From the NCBI GenBank assembly GCA_024239075.1, contig JANBVI010000032.1:1-64000 (forward strand): DNA of 64,000 bases, written 5' to 3'. A program made the position numbers and the translations under genes. Positions 9,376 to 17,032 of the stretch are shown here, one piece after another. The DNA is from Fischerella sp. CENA71. GTDB lineage: Bacteria > Cyanobacteriota > Cyanobacteriia > Cyanobacteriales > Nostocaceae. The notes beneath the pieces are model-generated. The model searched no databases. It was not told the origin of the DNA and saw only the letters and a program-made list of their open reading frames with translations. Position 1 is the stretch's first letter; the number at the start of each line of letters is the position of its first letter.

Positions 9376-9913
9376 AGATGAAATAAATCAAGATTATACC
9401 TACTATTGGAAATGGGTATGGAGGTGTAATGGTGTGCGTGAAGTCATATTTGCATGTTTTGTTGTAGGATTTTCCTGTGATTAGCTCTCCTGAAAATACA
9501 GTGAAGATTAAAGGGAAAATAGCCAAGGAAAGCTAAGATTACATAACTATATTTTTTTAAAAACATAAAATACATACATTAAATCTATCGATTTACTATG
9601 CTTTTTGTTTAAAAGTGTGTATTGTGACATAATCTGGACTTAATTTTAATTTTTATGAAAACTGTTCTTGATTTTCTCCAAAAAATATGTAAAGCTTGCT
9701 TTATAAGTTAAATACGGTAAATTGGTAGATTAATAGTAGTTTCTAATTTTAGATGCCAGTAACTTAATGTTATTTATCAAGTGATGGTCTGTTTGCGTCA
9801 CTGGTACATTTCATTCTTATTTTCAATTTTGTAGTTAGTAATGAGTGGAATTACTGCACTGCCTTTGAAGCTTTTCTGTTTACGCAAGCATTGATATTGC
9901 AGCGAGGAATTCA
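9376..9913. other. intergenic region upstream of the flavoprotein gene
   Basis: This 538-bp AT-rich spacer carries motif copy C at 9713. No other gene, repeat or RNA was recognised. The start region of the next gene has GCGAGGAATTC a few bases before the ATG, a moderate ribosome-binding site. Confidence 0.5.
9713..9728 (+). promoter_or_regulatory. shared sulfur-island motif, copy C
   Basis: TACGGTAAATTGGTAG, preceded by TTAAA, lies 186 bp upstream of the flavoprotein/ferredoxin/binding-protein unit. It is identical to copy B and one base different from copy A. Confidence 0.65.
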
Positions 9914-11566
9914 ATGAGTAATAACCAGTTGTCTTCAGGTGATTTATCTACTACTGATTTTGACCAAAATTTGCTCTGTGATGTGCTGGTAATTGGTGGT
10001 GGCCCGGCTGGTACTTGGGCAGCTTGGAGTGCTGCATCTGCTGGTAGCAAGGTTATTTTGGTAGATAAAGGTTACTGTGGAACCAGTGGCTGTGCAGCAG
10101 CATCAGGTAATGGTGTTTGGTATGTGCCACCAGAACCGGAAGCGAGAGAAGAAGCAATGGCTTCTCGCGAAGCATTAGGAGGATTTTTATCCAGTCGTGA
10201 TTGGATGCAACGGGTGCTGGATCAGACTTATGCAAACGTCAACCTACTGGCAGATTGGGGCTATCCTTTTCCTGTAGATGAGGAGGGTAAACCCTATCGG
10301 CGTAGTCTCCAAGGCCCAGAATATATGCGCCTGATGCGAAAGCAAATTAAACGGGCAGGGGTAAAAATTTTAGACCACAGCCCAGCTTTGCAACTATTGG
10401 TAGATGCAGAGGGCGCAGTAGCAGGGGCGACGGGAATTAACCGTCAGACTAATCAAAAGTGGGTTGTGCGATCGCACGCAGTTATCATTGCTACCGGCGG
10501 CTGTGCTTTTTTAAGCAAAGCTTTAGGGTGCAATGTGTTAACGGGAGATGGATACCTTATGGCAGTTGAAGCGGGTGCGGAAATGTCGGGGATGGAATTT
10601 TCCAACGCCTACGGAATTGCACCTGCATTTTCTTCTGTAACTAAAACCCTGTTTTACAACTGGGCAACCTTTACCTATGGAGATGGTACACCCATCCCTG
10701 GCGCAGGTTCCCAAAAAGGACGTTCCGTCATTGCTAAAACTTTATTAACTCAGCCAGTCTACGCCATCTTAGACAAAGCCACAGATGAGATGCGCGTACA
10801 CATGCGTTTAGCCCAACCTAATTTCTTTCTGCCTTTTGATCGTGCAGGCATCGATCCCTTTACCCAGCGCTTCCTTGTTACCTTGCGCTTAGAGGGAACC
10901 GTGCGTGGTACTGGTGGGATTCGGATTACTGATTACACTTGTGCAACCTCAGTAAGTGGACTCTATGCGGCTGGAGATGCGGCTACACGAGAATTAATCT
11001 GTGGAGGATTTACTGGTGGCGGCAGTCATAATGCTGCTTGGGCTATATCTTCTGGATACTGGGCAGGGCATTCTGCTGCTGTATACGCTCATGAGTTAGG
11101 TAAGCAAGCCAATCAAAGGCAAGTTAAGGCTGTGGGTGAGGCAGGATTTACATCTGGTAGTCAACGTCAACTCAACAGTGAAGAGATCATCAAAGCTACC
11201 CAAGCAGAAGTCTTCCCTTATGATCGCAACTATTTCCGCAATGAACAAGGATTAACAACATCATTGCAAAGATTAGATTACCTTTGGCAAGAGATTCGTA
11301 CCAGCCAAGCTGCTGATGATAGTAATATTCTCCGTACCAGAGAAGCATCTGCAATGGTAGCTACAGCCCGATGGATGTACTACAGCGCCCTGGAACGTAA
11401 AGAAACGCGGGGAATGCACAGACATCTAGACTATCCAGAACAAGATGCTAATCAACAACACCGTTTAATTAGTGGTGGTTTGGATCAAGTCTGGGTGAAA
11501 GCCCAGGGACTAAGCACTAGGGATTGGAGATCGGTAACAGGGAAAGAACTTGCAACTGTATCTTAA
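9914..11566 (+). CDS. AprA-like FAD-dependent oxidoreductase (fumarate reductase flavoprotein superfamily)
   Basis: This 550-residue flavoprotein is of the fumarate reductase / adenylylsulfate reductase alpha / aspartate oxidase superfamily. The FAD dinucleotide-binding motif IGGGPAGTWAAW lies at residues 27-38, followed by VDKGYCGTSGCAAASGNG. The second FAD region is IIATGGCAFLSKALGCNVLTGDGYLMAVEAGAEM, and the C-terminal FAD contact is GLYAAGDAATRELICGGFTGGG. The 4Fe-4S protein at 11702 is its likely electron partner, an arrangement like AprAB. A sulfonate-type binding protein follows. The substrate is not known: a redox step on an imported organosulfur compound is inferred from context. It is too diverged to call true APS reductase, and cyanobacteria normally assimilate sulfate through a different enzyme. 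Confidence 0.8.
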   Translation: MSNNQLSSGDLSTTDFDQNLLCDVLVIGGGPAGTWAAWSAASAGSKVILVDKGYCGTSGCAAASGNGVWYVPPEPEAREEAMASREALGGFLSSRDWMQRVLDQTYANVNLLADWGYPFPVDEEGKPYRRSLQGPEYMRLMRKQIKRAGVKILDHSPALQLLVDAEGAVAGATGINRQTNQKWVVRSHAVIIATGGCAFLSKALGCNVLTGDGYLMAVEAGAEMSGMEFSNAYGIAPAFSSVTKTLFYNWATFTYGDGTPIPGAGSQKGRSVIAKTLLTQPVYAILDKATDEMRVHMRLAQPNFFLPFDRAGIDPFTQRFLVTLRLEGTVRGTGGIRITDYTCATSVSGLYAAGDAATRELICGGFTGGGSHNAAWAISSGYWAGHSAAVYAHELGKQANQRQVKAVGEAGFTSGSQRQLNSEEIIKATQAEVFPYDRNYFRNEQGLTTSLQRLDYLWQEIRTSQAADDSNILRTREASAMVATARWMYYSALERKETRGMHRHLDYPEQDANQQHRLISGGLDQVWVKAQGLSTRDWRSVTGKELATVS

Positions 11567-11701
11567 TTTCTTACACTTAATTAAGGGACAACGGAGACAA
11601 CATGGAGAGAACATAGAGAGCATTTTTACTCCTTATACCTCCTCACCATCCCGATCCCCAATTCCTGATCCCCTATTTTTAATCCAAAATCTAAAATAGG
11701 C

Positions 11702-12031
11702 ATGATTGAGTTAGTCAGTGAATCTCGGTGCATTAAATGTAATATCTGCGTCAGTGCTTGCCCAACCAATGTATTTGACATAGTACCCGATGCACCACCC
11801 AAAATTGCTAGACAGAGCGATTGTCAAACTTGCTTTATGTGTGAATTGTACTGTCCTGTAGATGCACTCTATGTTGCTCCCCAAGTCGAACCTTTAGCAG
11901 AGGTAGACGAATACTCACTTAAAGAGGCTGGACTTTTAGGAAGTTATCGTCGCAATATTGGTTGGGGACGTAACCTTACTACCACAGCAGGGCAAGATTC
12001 TACTTATCAGCTCCTAAAACAGATGAAATAG
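11702..12031 (+). CDS. two-cluster 4Fe-4S ferredoxin-like protein (AprB-like partner)
   Basis: This small 109-residue iron-sulfur protein has two complete CxxCxxCxxxCP motifs, at Cys10/13/16/20 and Cys41/44/47/51, each expected to hold a 4Fe-4S cluster. The C-terminal 55 residues (LKEAGLLGSYRRNIGWGR) have no cluster and may dock onto the flavoprotein, as the AprB tail does onto AprA. The gene is 135 bp after the flavoprotein stop, and the spacer contains short ATCCC/CCCGATCCC-type repeats. It probably carries electrons to or from the upstream flavoenzyme. Annotation as a free ferredoxin is possible, but the pairing argues for a dedicated subunit. Confidence 0.85.
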   Translation: MIELVSESRCIKCNICVSACPTNVFDIVPDAPPKIARQSDCQTCFMCELYCPVDALYVAPQVEPLAEVDEYSLKEAGLLGSYRRNIGWGRNLTTTAGQDSTYQLLKQMK

Positions 12032-12126
12032 CATAAACGCCTTTTTCCTTTCGTGTTCCTTTGTGTTCTCCATGCCAGTTCTGAGCGGCCAAAACAGCCG
12101 CTTAGAATTTTCTCTTGTAATCAGTT

Positions 12127-13155
12127 ATGATGACTACGCAATCATTTTTACCCCAATTATCTACTTTAGCTGCATCTTGTCTTTTATTGCTCAGCACTGC
12201 TTGTACTTCCAATAAGACTGTCTCACAAGCTGTAGCAAACCCCAAAATAGAAGTTACATCTAATACTTCTACCTTGCGTCTGGGTTTTATTAGCACTAAT
12301 AATTCTAAAGCTCCCACTGGTCCGACTGGTTGGGCTATTCACCAGAACAAACTTCTACCGCAATTGCAACAACTGGGAATTACAGAAGTTAAGACGCTCT
12401 CCTTCCCTAATGGTCCTAACCTCAATGAAGCTTTAGTTGCAGGGGAAGTAGATGTGGGTATTTATGGTGATACACCCGCCTTGGTTGGCAAAGCTAACAG
12501 TATTCCCACCCGCTTGATTGGTCAAGAACAAGTGGGAATGAATTCTTGGTTAGTAGCCAAGAAAAATGGACCACGTTCTTTAGAAGAACTAAAAGGGCAA
12601 AAAGTCGCAACTTCCAAAGGATCGTATCTACACCGCTATTTGATTGGATTGTTGCAAGAATCAGGTTTGAAGAACAAGGTGACAGTTGTGCATTTGTTAC
12701 CTAGTGATGCTCAAGCTGCATTAGAACGGGGTGACGTGGCAGCGATCGCAGCTGCTACAGGGACAGGACCACTGTTAAAATCCAAAGGATACCCAGTTAT
12801 AGATGAAGCAATCAAGCATCCTGACTTACCAGGTACAAGCGTAACTGTCGCCACCGAAGCTTTTCTGGCTAAACATCCTGACTTACCTCAAAAGTGGAAT
12901 CAAATTAAACAAGCAGCAGTCAAAGATATCAAGGCCAATTCAGAAGCATACTATAAATTCCATGCCCAAGTGACAAGATATCCTCTTGATGTTGTCAAAG
13001 CATCTTTCCCCATCGAACAATTCCCAGAAGAACCACTTCCTGCCAAAGGAATACAACTATTGGAGGGAACGAAAAAGTTTCTAGTGTCACAAAAATTAGC
13101 TAAGTCAGATTTTAATTTGACTGATTGGGTTGCAGATTACAAGGATAAAAAATAA
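12127..13155 (+). CDS. sulfonate-type ABC transporter substrate-binding lipoprotein (third copy)
   Basis: This third periplasmic binding protein of the nitrate/sulfonate/taurine class has 342 residues. The signal sequence ends in a lipobox LSTAC near residue 26. The blocks TLSFPNGPNLNEALVAGEVDVGIYGDTPALV, LEELKGQKVATSKGSYLHRYL and LLPSDAQAALERGDVAAI are family-typical, but it is more distant from the copies at 267 and 5021 than those are from each other. It lies 95 bp after the 4Fe-4S gene and ends the flavoprotein unit, so its ligand is presumably the substrate of that redox pair. Its TAA overlaps an ATG that opens a decayed reading frame (13155), which suggests that the operon once continued. 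Confidence 0.82.
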   Translation: MMTTQSFLPQLSTLAASCLLLLSTACTSNKTVSQAVANPKIEVTSNTSTLRLGFISTNNSKAPTGPTGWAIHQNKLLPQLQQLGITEVKTLSFPNGPNLNEALVAGEVDVGIYGDTPALVGKANSIPTRLIGQEQVGMNSWLVAKKNGPRSLEELKGQKVATSKGSYLHRYLIGLLQESGLKNKVTVVHLLPSDAQAALERGDVAAIAAATGTGPLLKSKGYPVIDEAIKHPDLPGTSVTVATEAFLAKHPDLPQKWNQIKQAAVKDIKANSEAYYKFHAQVTRYPLDVVKASFPIEQFPEEPLPAKGIQLLEGTKKFLVSQKLAKSDFNLTDWVADYKDKK

Positions 13156-13484
13156 TGCAATCTCAAGCAAGTTCCTTTGAGACAATTAGTTTATCTGTCT
13201 TTGCTTTGACTCTTAGCAATTGTGCAATTGTCGATGAAAATGCTTTGATAAAGGAATTATAAGAAAATTGGATAGCGGGTGCAGCTTTAGATGCAGTGTT
13301 CACTGAACCATTGCCACCAGAGAGTCCACTGTGCAAACTACCTAATATCTTTATCACTCCCCACTATTCTAGCCATTCTCTGCGAGCAAAAGAGCGATCG
13401 CTTAATCTCTTTCTTGATAATTTGACGCGCTACCGTAGGGGTGAACCTTTACGTAACGTTGTAGATAAAAATGCTGGATATTAA
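13155..13484 (+). pseudogene. decayed D-2-hydroxyacid dehydrogenase fragment with an internal stop
   Basis: In one frame, an ATG overlapping the preceding stop codon opens 35 codons that end in TAA at 13260-13262, and the frame then continues open to 13484. From 13224 onward the translation matches the C-terminus of the intact dehydrogenase at 13586: AIVDENALIKEL, stop, ENWIAGAALDAVFTEPLPPES, then a tail ending LRNVVDKNAGY, nearly the same as the intact LRNIVDKNAGY. The stop replaces the Arg of the intact LREGWIAG. The catalytic N-terminal two thirds are missing and the first 23 residues do not match, so this is a deletion remnant of a tandem duplicate. Confidence 0.85.
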
Positions 13485-13585
13485 TCAATTCATAGGATCT
13501 GTAATTAGCGTTTTAGCGCTAAAAAATTAGTGCAATAGACCACCAAATCAATAATTTTAATTTTATTTTTATTTTTATACCTACC

Positions 13586-14533
13586 ATGAAAATTATTATA
13601 CCTGTGGAATTAGCTCCTAATATCGAGCCATTGTTACCATCAAATATTACATTTGTACGTGTAGATGGTGAGGGAAATTTTGATGGCGACCCCAGTGGTG
13701 CTGAGGTCTATTGCAACGGGTTCAAATTGAAAAATACTACTCTTCATAAAGTTCTAGCAGCAGTACCTACAATCCGTTGGCAGCATACACCTAGTTCTGG
13801 TGTAAATCATATTCTTACACCCACTTTTTTAGAACACAATATAGTTCTGACTAATGGCTCAGGTGTTCATGCCATTCCCATTGCAGAATTTGTCCTGAAT
13901 TTTATCCTTTATCACGCCAAAAAAGTTCGTAAATTGGAAGATTTGCAAGCTAACCATCATTGGCTCAAGTGGCTTGAGTTAGAAGAACTATATGATAAAA
14001 CTCTATTAATTATTGGTGCTGGAAATATTGGTCAAGAAATTGCTGTTCGCGCTAAGGCATTTGGAATGCAAATTTGGGGTAGTCGTCGCCATCCCGAACC
14101 ATTACCAAATTTTCATAGAATAGTCGGTGTGAATGAATGGCGATCGCTTCTTCCTGAAGCTGATTATGTAGTAGTTGCTACACCGCTCACACCAGAAACT
14201 AAGGGCTTGATTGATGCAGAAGCGTTGCGGTTAATGCACAAGAATGCTTATTTGATTAATATTGCTCGTGGTGCGATCGTTGATGAAGATGCTTTGCTGA
14301 CTGCTCTACGTGAAGGCTGGATTGCTGGTGCTGGCTTAGATACCTTTGAAATCGAACCACTACCACAAGAAAGTCCCTTTTGGTCTTTACCCAATGTGTT
14401 GGTCACACCTCATAATTCTGCCCTGACACCACAACTACGTCAGCGCATTGTGGCATTATTTCTCGACAATTTGACACGATATCGTCACGGTCAACCTCTA
14501 CGTAATATTGTGGATAAAAATGCAGGCTACTGA
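13586..14533 (+). CDS. D-isomer-specific 2-hydroxyacid dehydrogenase family protein
   Basis: This is an NAD(P)-dependent cytoplasmic oxidoreductase of the D-2-hydroxyacid dehydrogenase family (phosphoglycerate dehydrogenase / glyoxylate-hydroxypyruvate reductase type), 315 residues. The Rossmann motif IIGAGNIGQEIAVRAKAFGM lies near residues 146-165. NIARGAIVDEDAL and the catalytic Arg region, the Glu in DTFEIEPLP and the His in VLVTPHNSAL complete the set. It is slightly shorter at the N-terminus than SerA and has no ACT domain. Within the sulfur island it may act on a 2-oxo- or 2-hydroxyacid carbon skeleton such as sulfolactate or sulfopyruvate, an inference from context only. A decayed second copy precedes it. 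Confidence 0.85.
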   Translation: MKIIIPVELAPNIEPLLPSNITFVRVDGEGNFDGDPSGAEVYCNGFKLKNTTLHKVLAAVPTIRWQHTPSSGVNHILTPTFLEHNIVLTNGSGVHAIPIAEFVLNFILYHAKKVRKLEDLQANHHWLKWLELEELYDKTLLIIGAGNIGQEIAVRAKAFGMQIWGSRRHPEPLPNFHRIVGVNEWRSLLPEADYVVVATPLTPETKGLIDAEALRLMHKNAYLINIARGAIVDEDALLTALREGWIAGAGLDTFEIEPLPQESPFWSLPNVLVTPHNSALTPQLRQRIVALFLDNLTRYRHGQPLRNIVDKNAGY

Positions 14534-14561
14534 GTATAAATTATATGTAAGATTTAGATAC

Positions 14562-14735
14562 CTTGGGAATTTAGCTATTCAATATGGCTATTAACGGTTT
14601 GATGTGGGAGTCATGTTTGCAACTATTGTTGTGCTGATTTTTCTAGTACAGTTCATCCAACTTTTAGGTGATTTGCTAGCACGACAGTTGAGAAAAAAGT
14701 CATCTTTTCGTAGTTATGCTTTAGAGTTTCGGTAA
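14562..14735 (+). pseudogene. metI: C-terminal remnant of metI (methionine ABC permease) with an in-frame stop
   Basis: One frame reads LGNLAIQYGY, a TAA stop at 14592-14594, then RFDVGVMFATIVVLIFLVQ and continues to LLGDLLARQLRKK before ending at 14735. MetI permeases end with GDLAIRYGYQRF, a hydrophobic helix and LVQLIQ-LGD, so the match is close and the stop replaces the conserved Gln (CAA to TAA). The rest of the permease is missing. A 43-residue piece from the ATG at 14613 could still be translated but would be only one membrane helix. Confidence 0.75.
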
Positions 14736-14758
14736 ACTAACAATATTAAATTTTACTT

Positions 14759-14866
14759 ATGAATGAGTACCATAATTTAGCTCCTTTAACAAAAACAGGT
14801 CGCCGTTTCGTCCTAACAGCAGGAAGCTTATTCATCGCATTAATCATATTTGCAGCTTGCATTTAA
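14759..14866 (+). pseudogene. metQ: truncated lipoprotein leader, probable metQ remnant
   Basis: A 35-codon frame begins with an ATG 24 bp after the metI remnant. It encodes a basic segment (GRRF), a hydrophobic helix and a lipobox FAAC, then stops one residue after the Cys. The order metI then metQ is standard, so this is best read as the signal peptide of a lost methionine-binding lipoprotein. On its own the leader is not diagnostic. Confidence 0.5.
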
Positions 14867-14922
14867 ATTTCAGACACAGTATTCACAAGCTAACAAGAAT
14901 AAAATAATCAGAAATATCAAGG

Positions 14923-15045
14923 GGCTATGTTAACGGTTTTAACCCGGTGGAAGATGCGATCGCCTACGGTCGAGATGTGATTCCGTTGGTGCATCAAGAA
15001 CAAGAAGTGCAACACCAAAAACGACAAGCAGCAACCGTAGTCTAA
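14923..15045 (+). pseudogene. C-terminal remnant of a luciferase-like flavin monooxygenase
   Basis: A 40-codon frame with no start codon reads GYVNGFNPVEDAIAYGRDVI then PLV and a polar tail, ending at TAA 15043-15045. The G-(F/Y)-x-P-x-E-D-A-I-x-Y-G-x-x-V-I-P-L-V pattern resembles the C-terminal helix of LLM-class FMNH2-dependent monooxygenases (SsuD, SfnG, NtaA types), which work on sulfonates and sulfones. The upstream part is absent and a stop lies just before it. Confidence 0.5.
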
Positions 15046-15107
15046 CAAAAGCTGAGAAAAGAGGAGAATGCCTAAGCCTTAATCCAAAATCCACAATCTA
15101 AAATCTT

Positions 15108-15271
15108 ATGGCTCACACAACAGTTCTCGAACCCTTAGAAGCAGATCAATGGTTTGTTGATAGTCCTGACTTACGTGAGTTTGTGGCGATCGCTAAACAA
15201 ATTATCTCTAGCACCACTCACAACCGCTCTACGACAAGATTGTGCGGGAAGAACCAGATTTATTGGAATAG
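15108..15271 (+). pseudogene. unrecognised gene start, probably frameshifted
   Basis: An ATG opens MAHTTVLEPLEADQWFVDSP and then LREFVAIAKQIISSTT, which looks like a real N-terminus. After that the composition becomes unlikely for a protein in this frame, while a neighbouring frame reads QPLYDKIVREEPDLLE before a stop at 15269-15271. A one-base frameshift near 15217 would join the two. No family is recognised. The position beside other remnants fits a decayed gene; a true short protein of 66 residues ending at 15308 cannot be excluded. Confidence 0.4.
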
Positions 15272-15322
15272 CGCAAACAGTGAAATATCTGGCGACATTT
15301 ACTCATAATCATGGTGAACATA

Positions 15323-15535
15323 ATGTTTAATAGACCATTTGAAAGAGAATTATTAGATGAAGAAATTTGGTTATTTGGGCAACAGTCCAAAATGCCACCT
15401 CATCTTCAGAAATTAGCAGAGCGAGAACTGGGAAGACAAGATATATGGGAATTGCCAAATGAAGAATCTCCTCGTCCTCATCATGTTCCAAATAAAAAAT
15501 TAAAGCGTTTTTGGATTCTAGGTTTACGATTTTAA
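15323..15535 (+). CDS. hypothetical small protein
   Basis: A 70-residue frame beginning MFNRPFERELLDEEIW (an upstream ATG at 15311 is also possible) is rich in charged residues and Leu in its first two thirds and ends with a basic stretch KKLKRFWILGLRF. There is no signal peptide, membrane helix or known motif. It lies just before the TauE/SafE exporter and probably shares its transcript. The product is not recognised and it may not be a real gene. Confidence 0.4.
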   Translation: MFNRPFERELLDEEIWLFGQQSKMPPHLQKLAERELGRQDIWELPNEESPRPHHVPNKKLKRFWILGLRF

Positions 15536-15543
15536 TTGTAATT

Positions 15544-16311
15544 GTGACACTAACACAAACTTGTTTTCTTTTTGTTGCTGCTGTGTTGGGTGGCGCGTTA
15601 ACTTCTATTGCTGGTGGAGGCGGTTTTATTCTGTTTCCTGCACTGATTTTTGCAGGGTTGCCTGCTATTAATGCCAACGCTACAGCTACATTAGCAGGAT
15701 GGTTAGGATGTGGCGTTAGTCTTGCTGCTTATAAAGATGAATTGAGCGCACAGGTACGCATTTCTATTTTACTAGGCAGTGTCAGCCTGATTGGTGCGAC
15801 TGTTGGTGCTGTATTGCTAATCTACACCCCGACAACTGCTTTTGATCGTCTCGTTCCTTACCTTTTACTTTTCTCAACTTTACTATTTGCTGGCGGCAGT
15901 AAGATTACGAATTGCTTACATTTTCATTTGGGAGAATTAAATCAAGGTTCTTGGCGATCGCATATCATCGCCTCATGCATCCAATTTTTGATCGCCATCT
16001 ACGGGGGATTTTACGGTGCAGGTGTCGCGATTTTAATCTTAGCGTCAATGGAAATATTAGGTATGAAGGACATTCACAAGATGAATGCCTTAAAGATGCT
16101 GCTGATGACTTGCATGAGTAGCTTCGCTGTGATTACTTTTGCGATCGCTGGCGTTATTGTGTGGCAACCAGCTGTTTTAATGATGTTGGGAACAGTTATT
16201 GGTGGTTATGGCGGCGCATATTATTCCCGTAAGTTAAAGCAGGATTTAGTCAGGCGTTTCGTGATTGTAGGGGGTTTTATTATGACTTGCTATTTCTTTA
16301 TTCGTGGATAA
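15544..16311 (+). CDS. TauE/SafE family sulfite/sulfonate exporter-like membrane protein
   Basis: This inner-membrane protein of the TauE/SafE (DUF81) family has about eight hydrophobic segments. The hallmark N-terminal repeat motif GGALTSIAGGGGFILFPAL is followed by LPAINANATATLAGWLG, and the second repeat has YGGFYGAGVAILILASMEILG with MNALKMLL. The GTG start at 15544 gives MTLTQTCFLF, a common family start, and avoids overlap with the small upstream frame; a TTG at 15511 would add 11 residues. Members export sulfite, sulfoacetate or similar anions, which fits removal of sulfite released by desulfonation of imported sulfonates in this island. Confidence 0.82.
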   Translation: MTLTQTCFLFVAAVLGGALTSIAGGGGFILFPALIFAGLPAINANATATLAGWLGCGVSLAAYKDELSAQVRISILLGSVSLIGATVGAVLLIYTPTTAFDRLVPYLLLFSTLLFAGGSKITNCLHFHLGELNQGSWRSHIIASCIQFLIAIYGGFYGAGVAILILASMEILGMKDIHKMNALKMLLMTCMSSFAVITFAIAGVIVWQPAVLMMLGTVIGGYGGAYYSRKLKQDLVRRFVIVGGFIMTCYFFIRG

Positions 16312-16480
16312 GAACTTGCGGGTAATTTCCTCCTTAAAATCGCCATGCGATCGCTAAGGAATTTTACTTTAAAGACTTTGAATCATAAGAGCAATTGTTT
16401 TTTGTTTTTATTTTCATAAATTCAAGTAATTATATTTTTTATGCAAAATATTATAATTTCCATTTCCATCTCATCAAAAT

Positions 16481-16513
16481 AAAAAACTACACCATAATAT
16501 CTAGTTGGTGTAG
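16481..16513 (-). terminator. terminator of the arylsulfotransferase-phosphatase unit
   Basis: On the minus strand CTACACCA (16513-16506) pairs with TGGTGTAG (16494-16487) and is followed by TTTTTT (16486-16481). It lies 70 bp beyond the phosphatase stop. Confidence 0.7.
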
Positions 16514-16582
16514 ATTGAACTGTTGACTGCATGACAAATTTTAAATCAGTTATCAGTTATTACTTTAGAGGCTAACTGCAAG

Positions 16583-17017
16583 CTAACTAATAGTAGATTC
16601 TTCCTGAAGAAATTGTTGAAGGTGGGGTTGTTCTAACTTTAAACCAAGTTCTTGAGCTTTTTGTTTGACTTGTTCTGGTGTTAAACCTTGTTGATTGGCT
16701 GCTGCTATCAATGCGATAGAAGCAGCTCTAGCACCAGCTGCACAGTGAACTAAAATCGGTTTGGGTAAATTCTCAATTTCCTGAATTGCCTGATTCAGTG
16801 ATTCTTGATTTGCTTGTGTTGGACTTAAGGGTATATTGGTATATTCCAAGCCAACGGCGTTTGCTTGTTCCTGTTCATCATTAACAAAGCCTGTCTCTGC
16901 TGGTGAACGTAGATTTAACACTGATTTAAATCCTGCTTGTGCTGCTTGCTGTAAATCTTCAGGAGAAACTTGTCCAGCAGCGCTAAATTGGTCACTAATT
17001 TTCTTGATTTCTGTCAT
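16583..17017 (-). CDS. CX4R phosphatase / sulfurtransferase-like protein (TIGR01244-like)
   Basis: This 144-residue cytoplasmic protein is of the group annotated as beta-lactamase-hydrolase-like phosphatase or TIGR01244 sulfur transferase. The active-site loop is HCAAGARAAS with Cys92 and Arg97 separated by four residues, as in rhodanese-type loops and unlike the CX5R of classical tyrosine phosphatases. The N-terminal SDQFSAAGQVSPEDLQQAAQAGFKSVLNLR pattern is typical. It is 15 bp downstream of the arylsulfotransferase-like gene and co-oriented, so the two are almost certainly co-transcribed. The context makes sulfur transfer or sulfide handling more attractive than phosphatase activity. A paralogue lies at 27361. 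Confidence 0.8.
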   Translation of the reverse strand: MTEIKKISDQFSAAGQVSPEDLQQAAQAGFKSVLNLRSPAETGFVNDEQEQANAVGLEYTNIPLSPTQANQESLNQAIQEIENLPKPILVHCAAGARAASIALIAAANQQGLTPEQVKQKAQELGLKLEQPHLQQFLQEESTIS

Positions 17018-17032
17018 AAGACTACAATGTTT

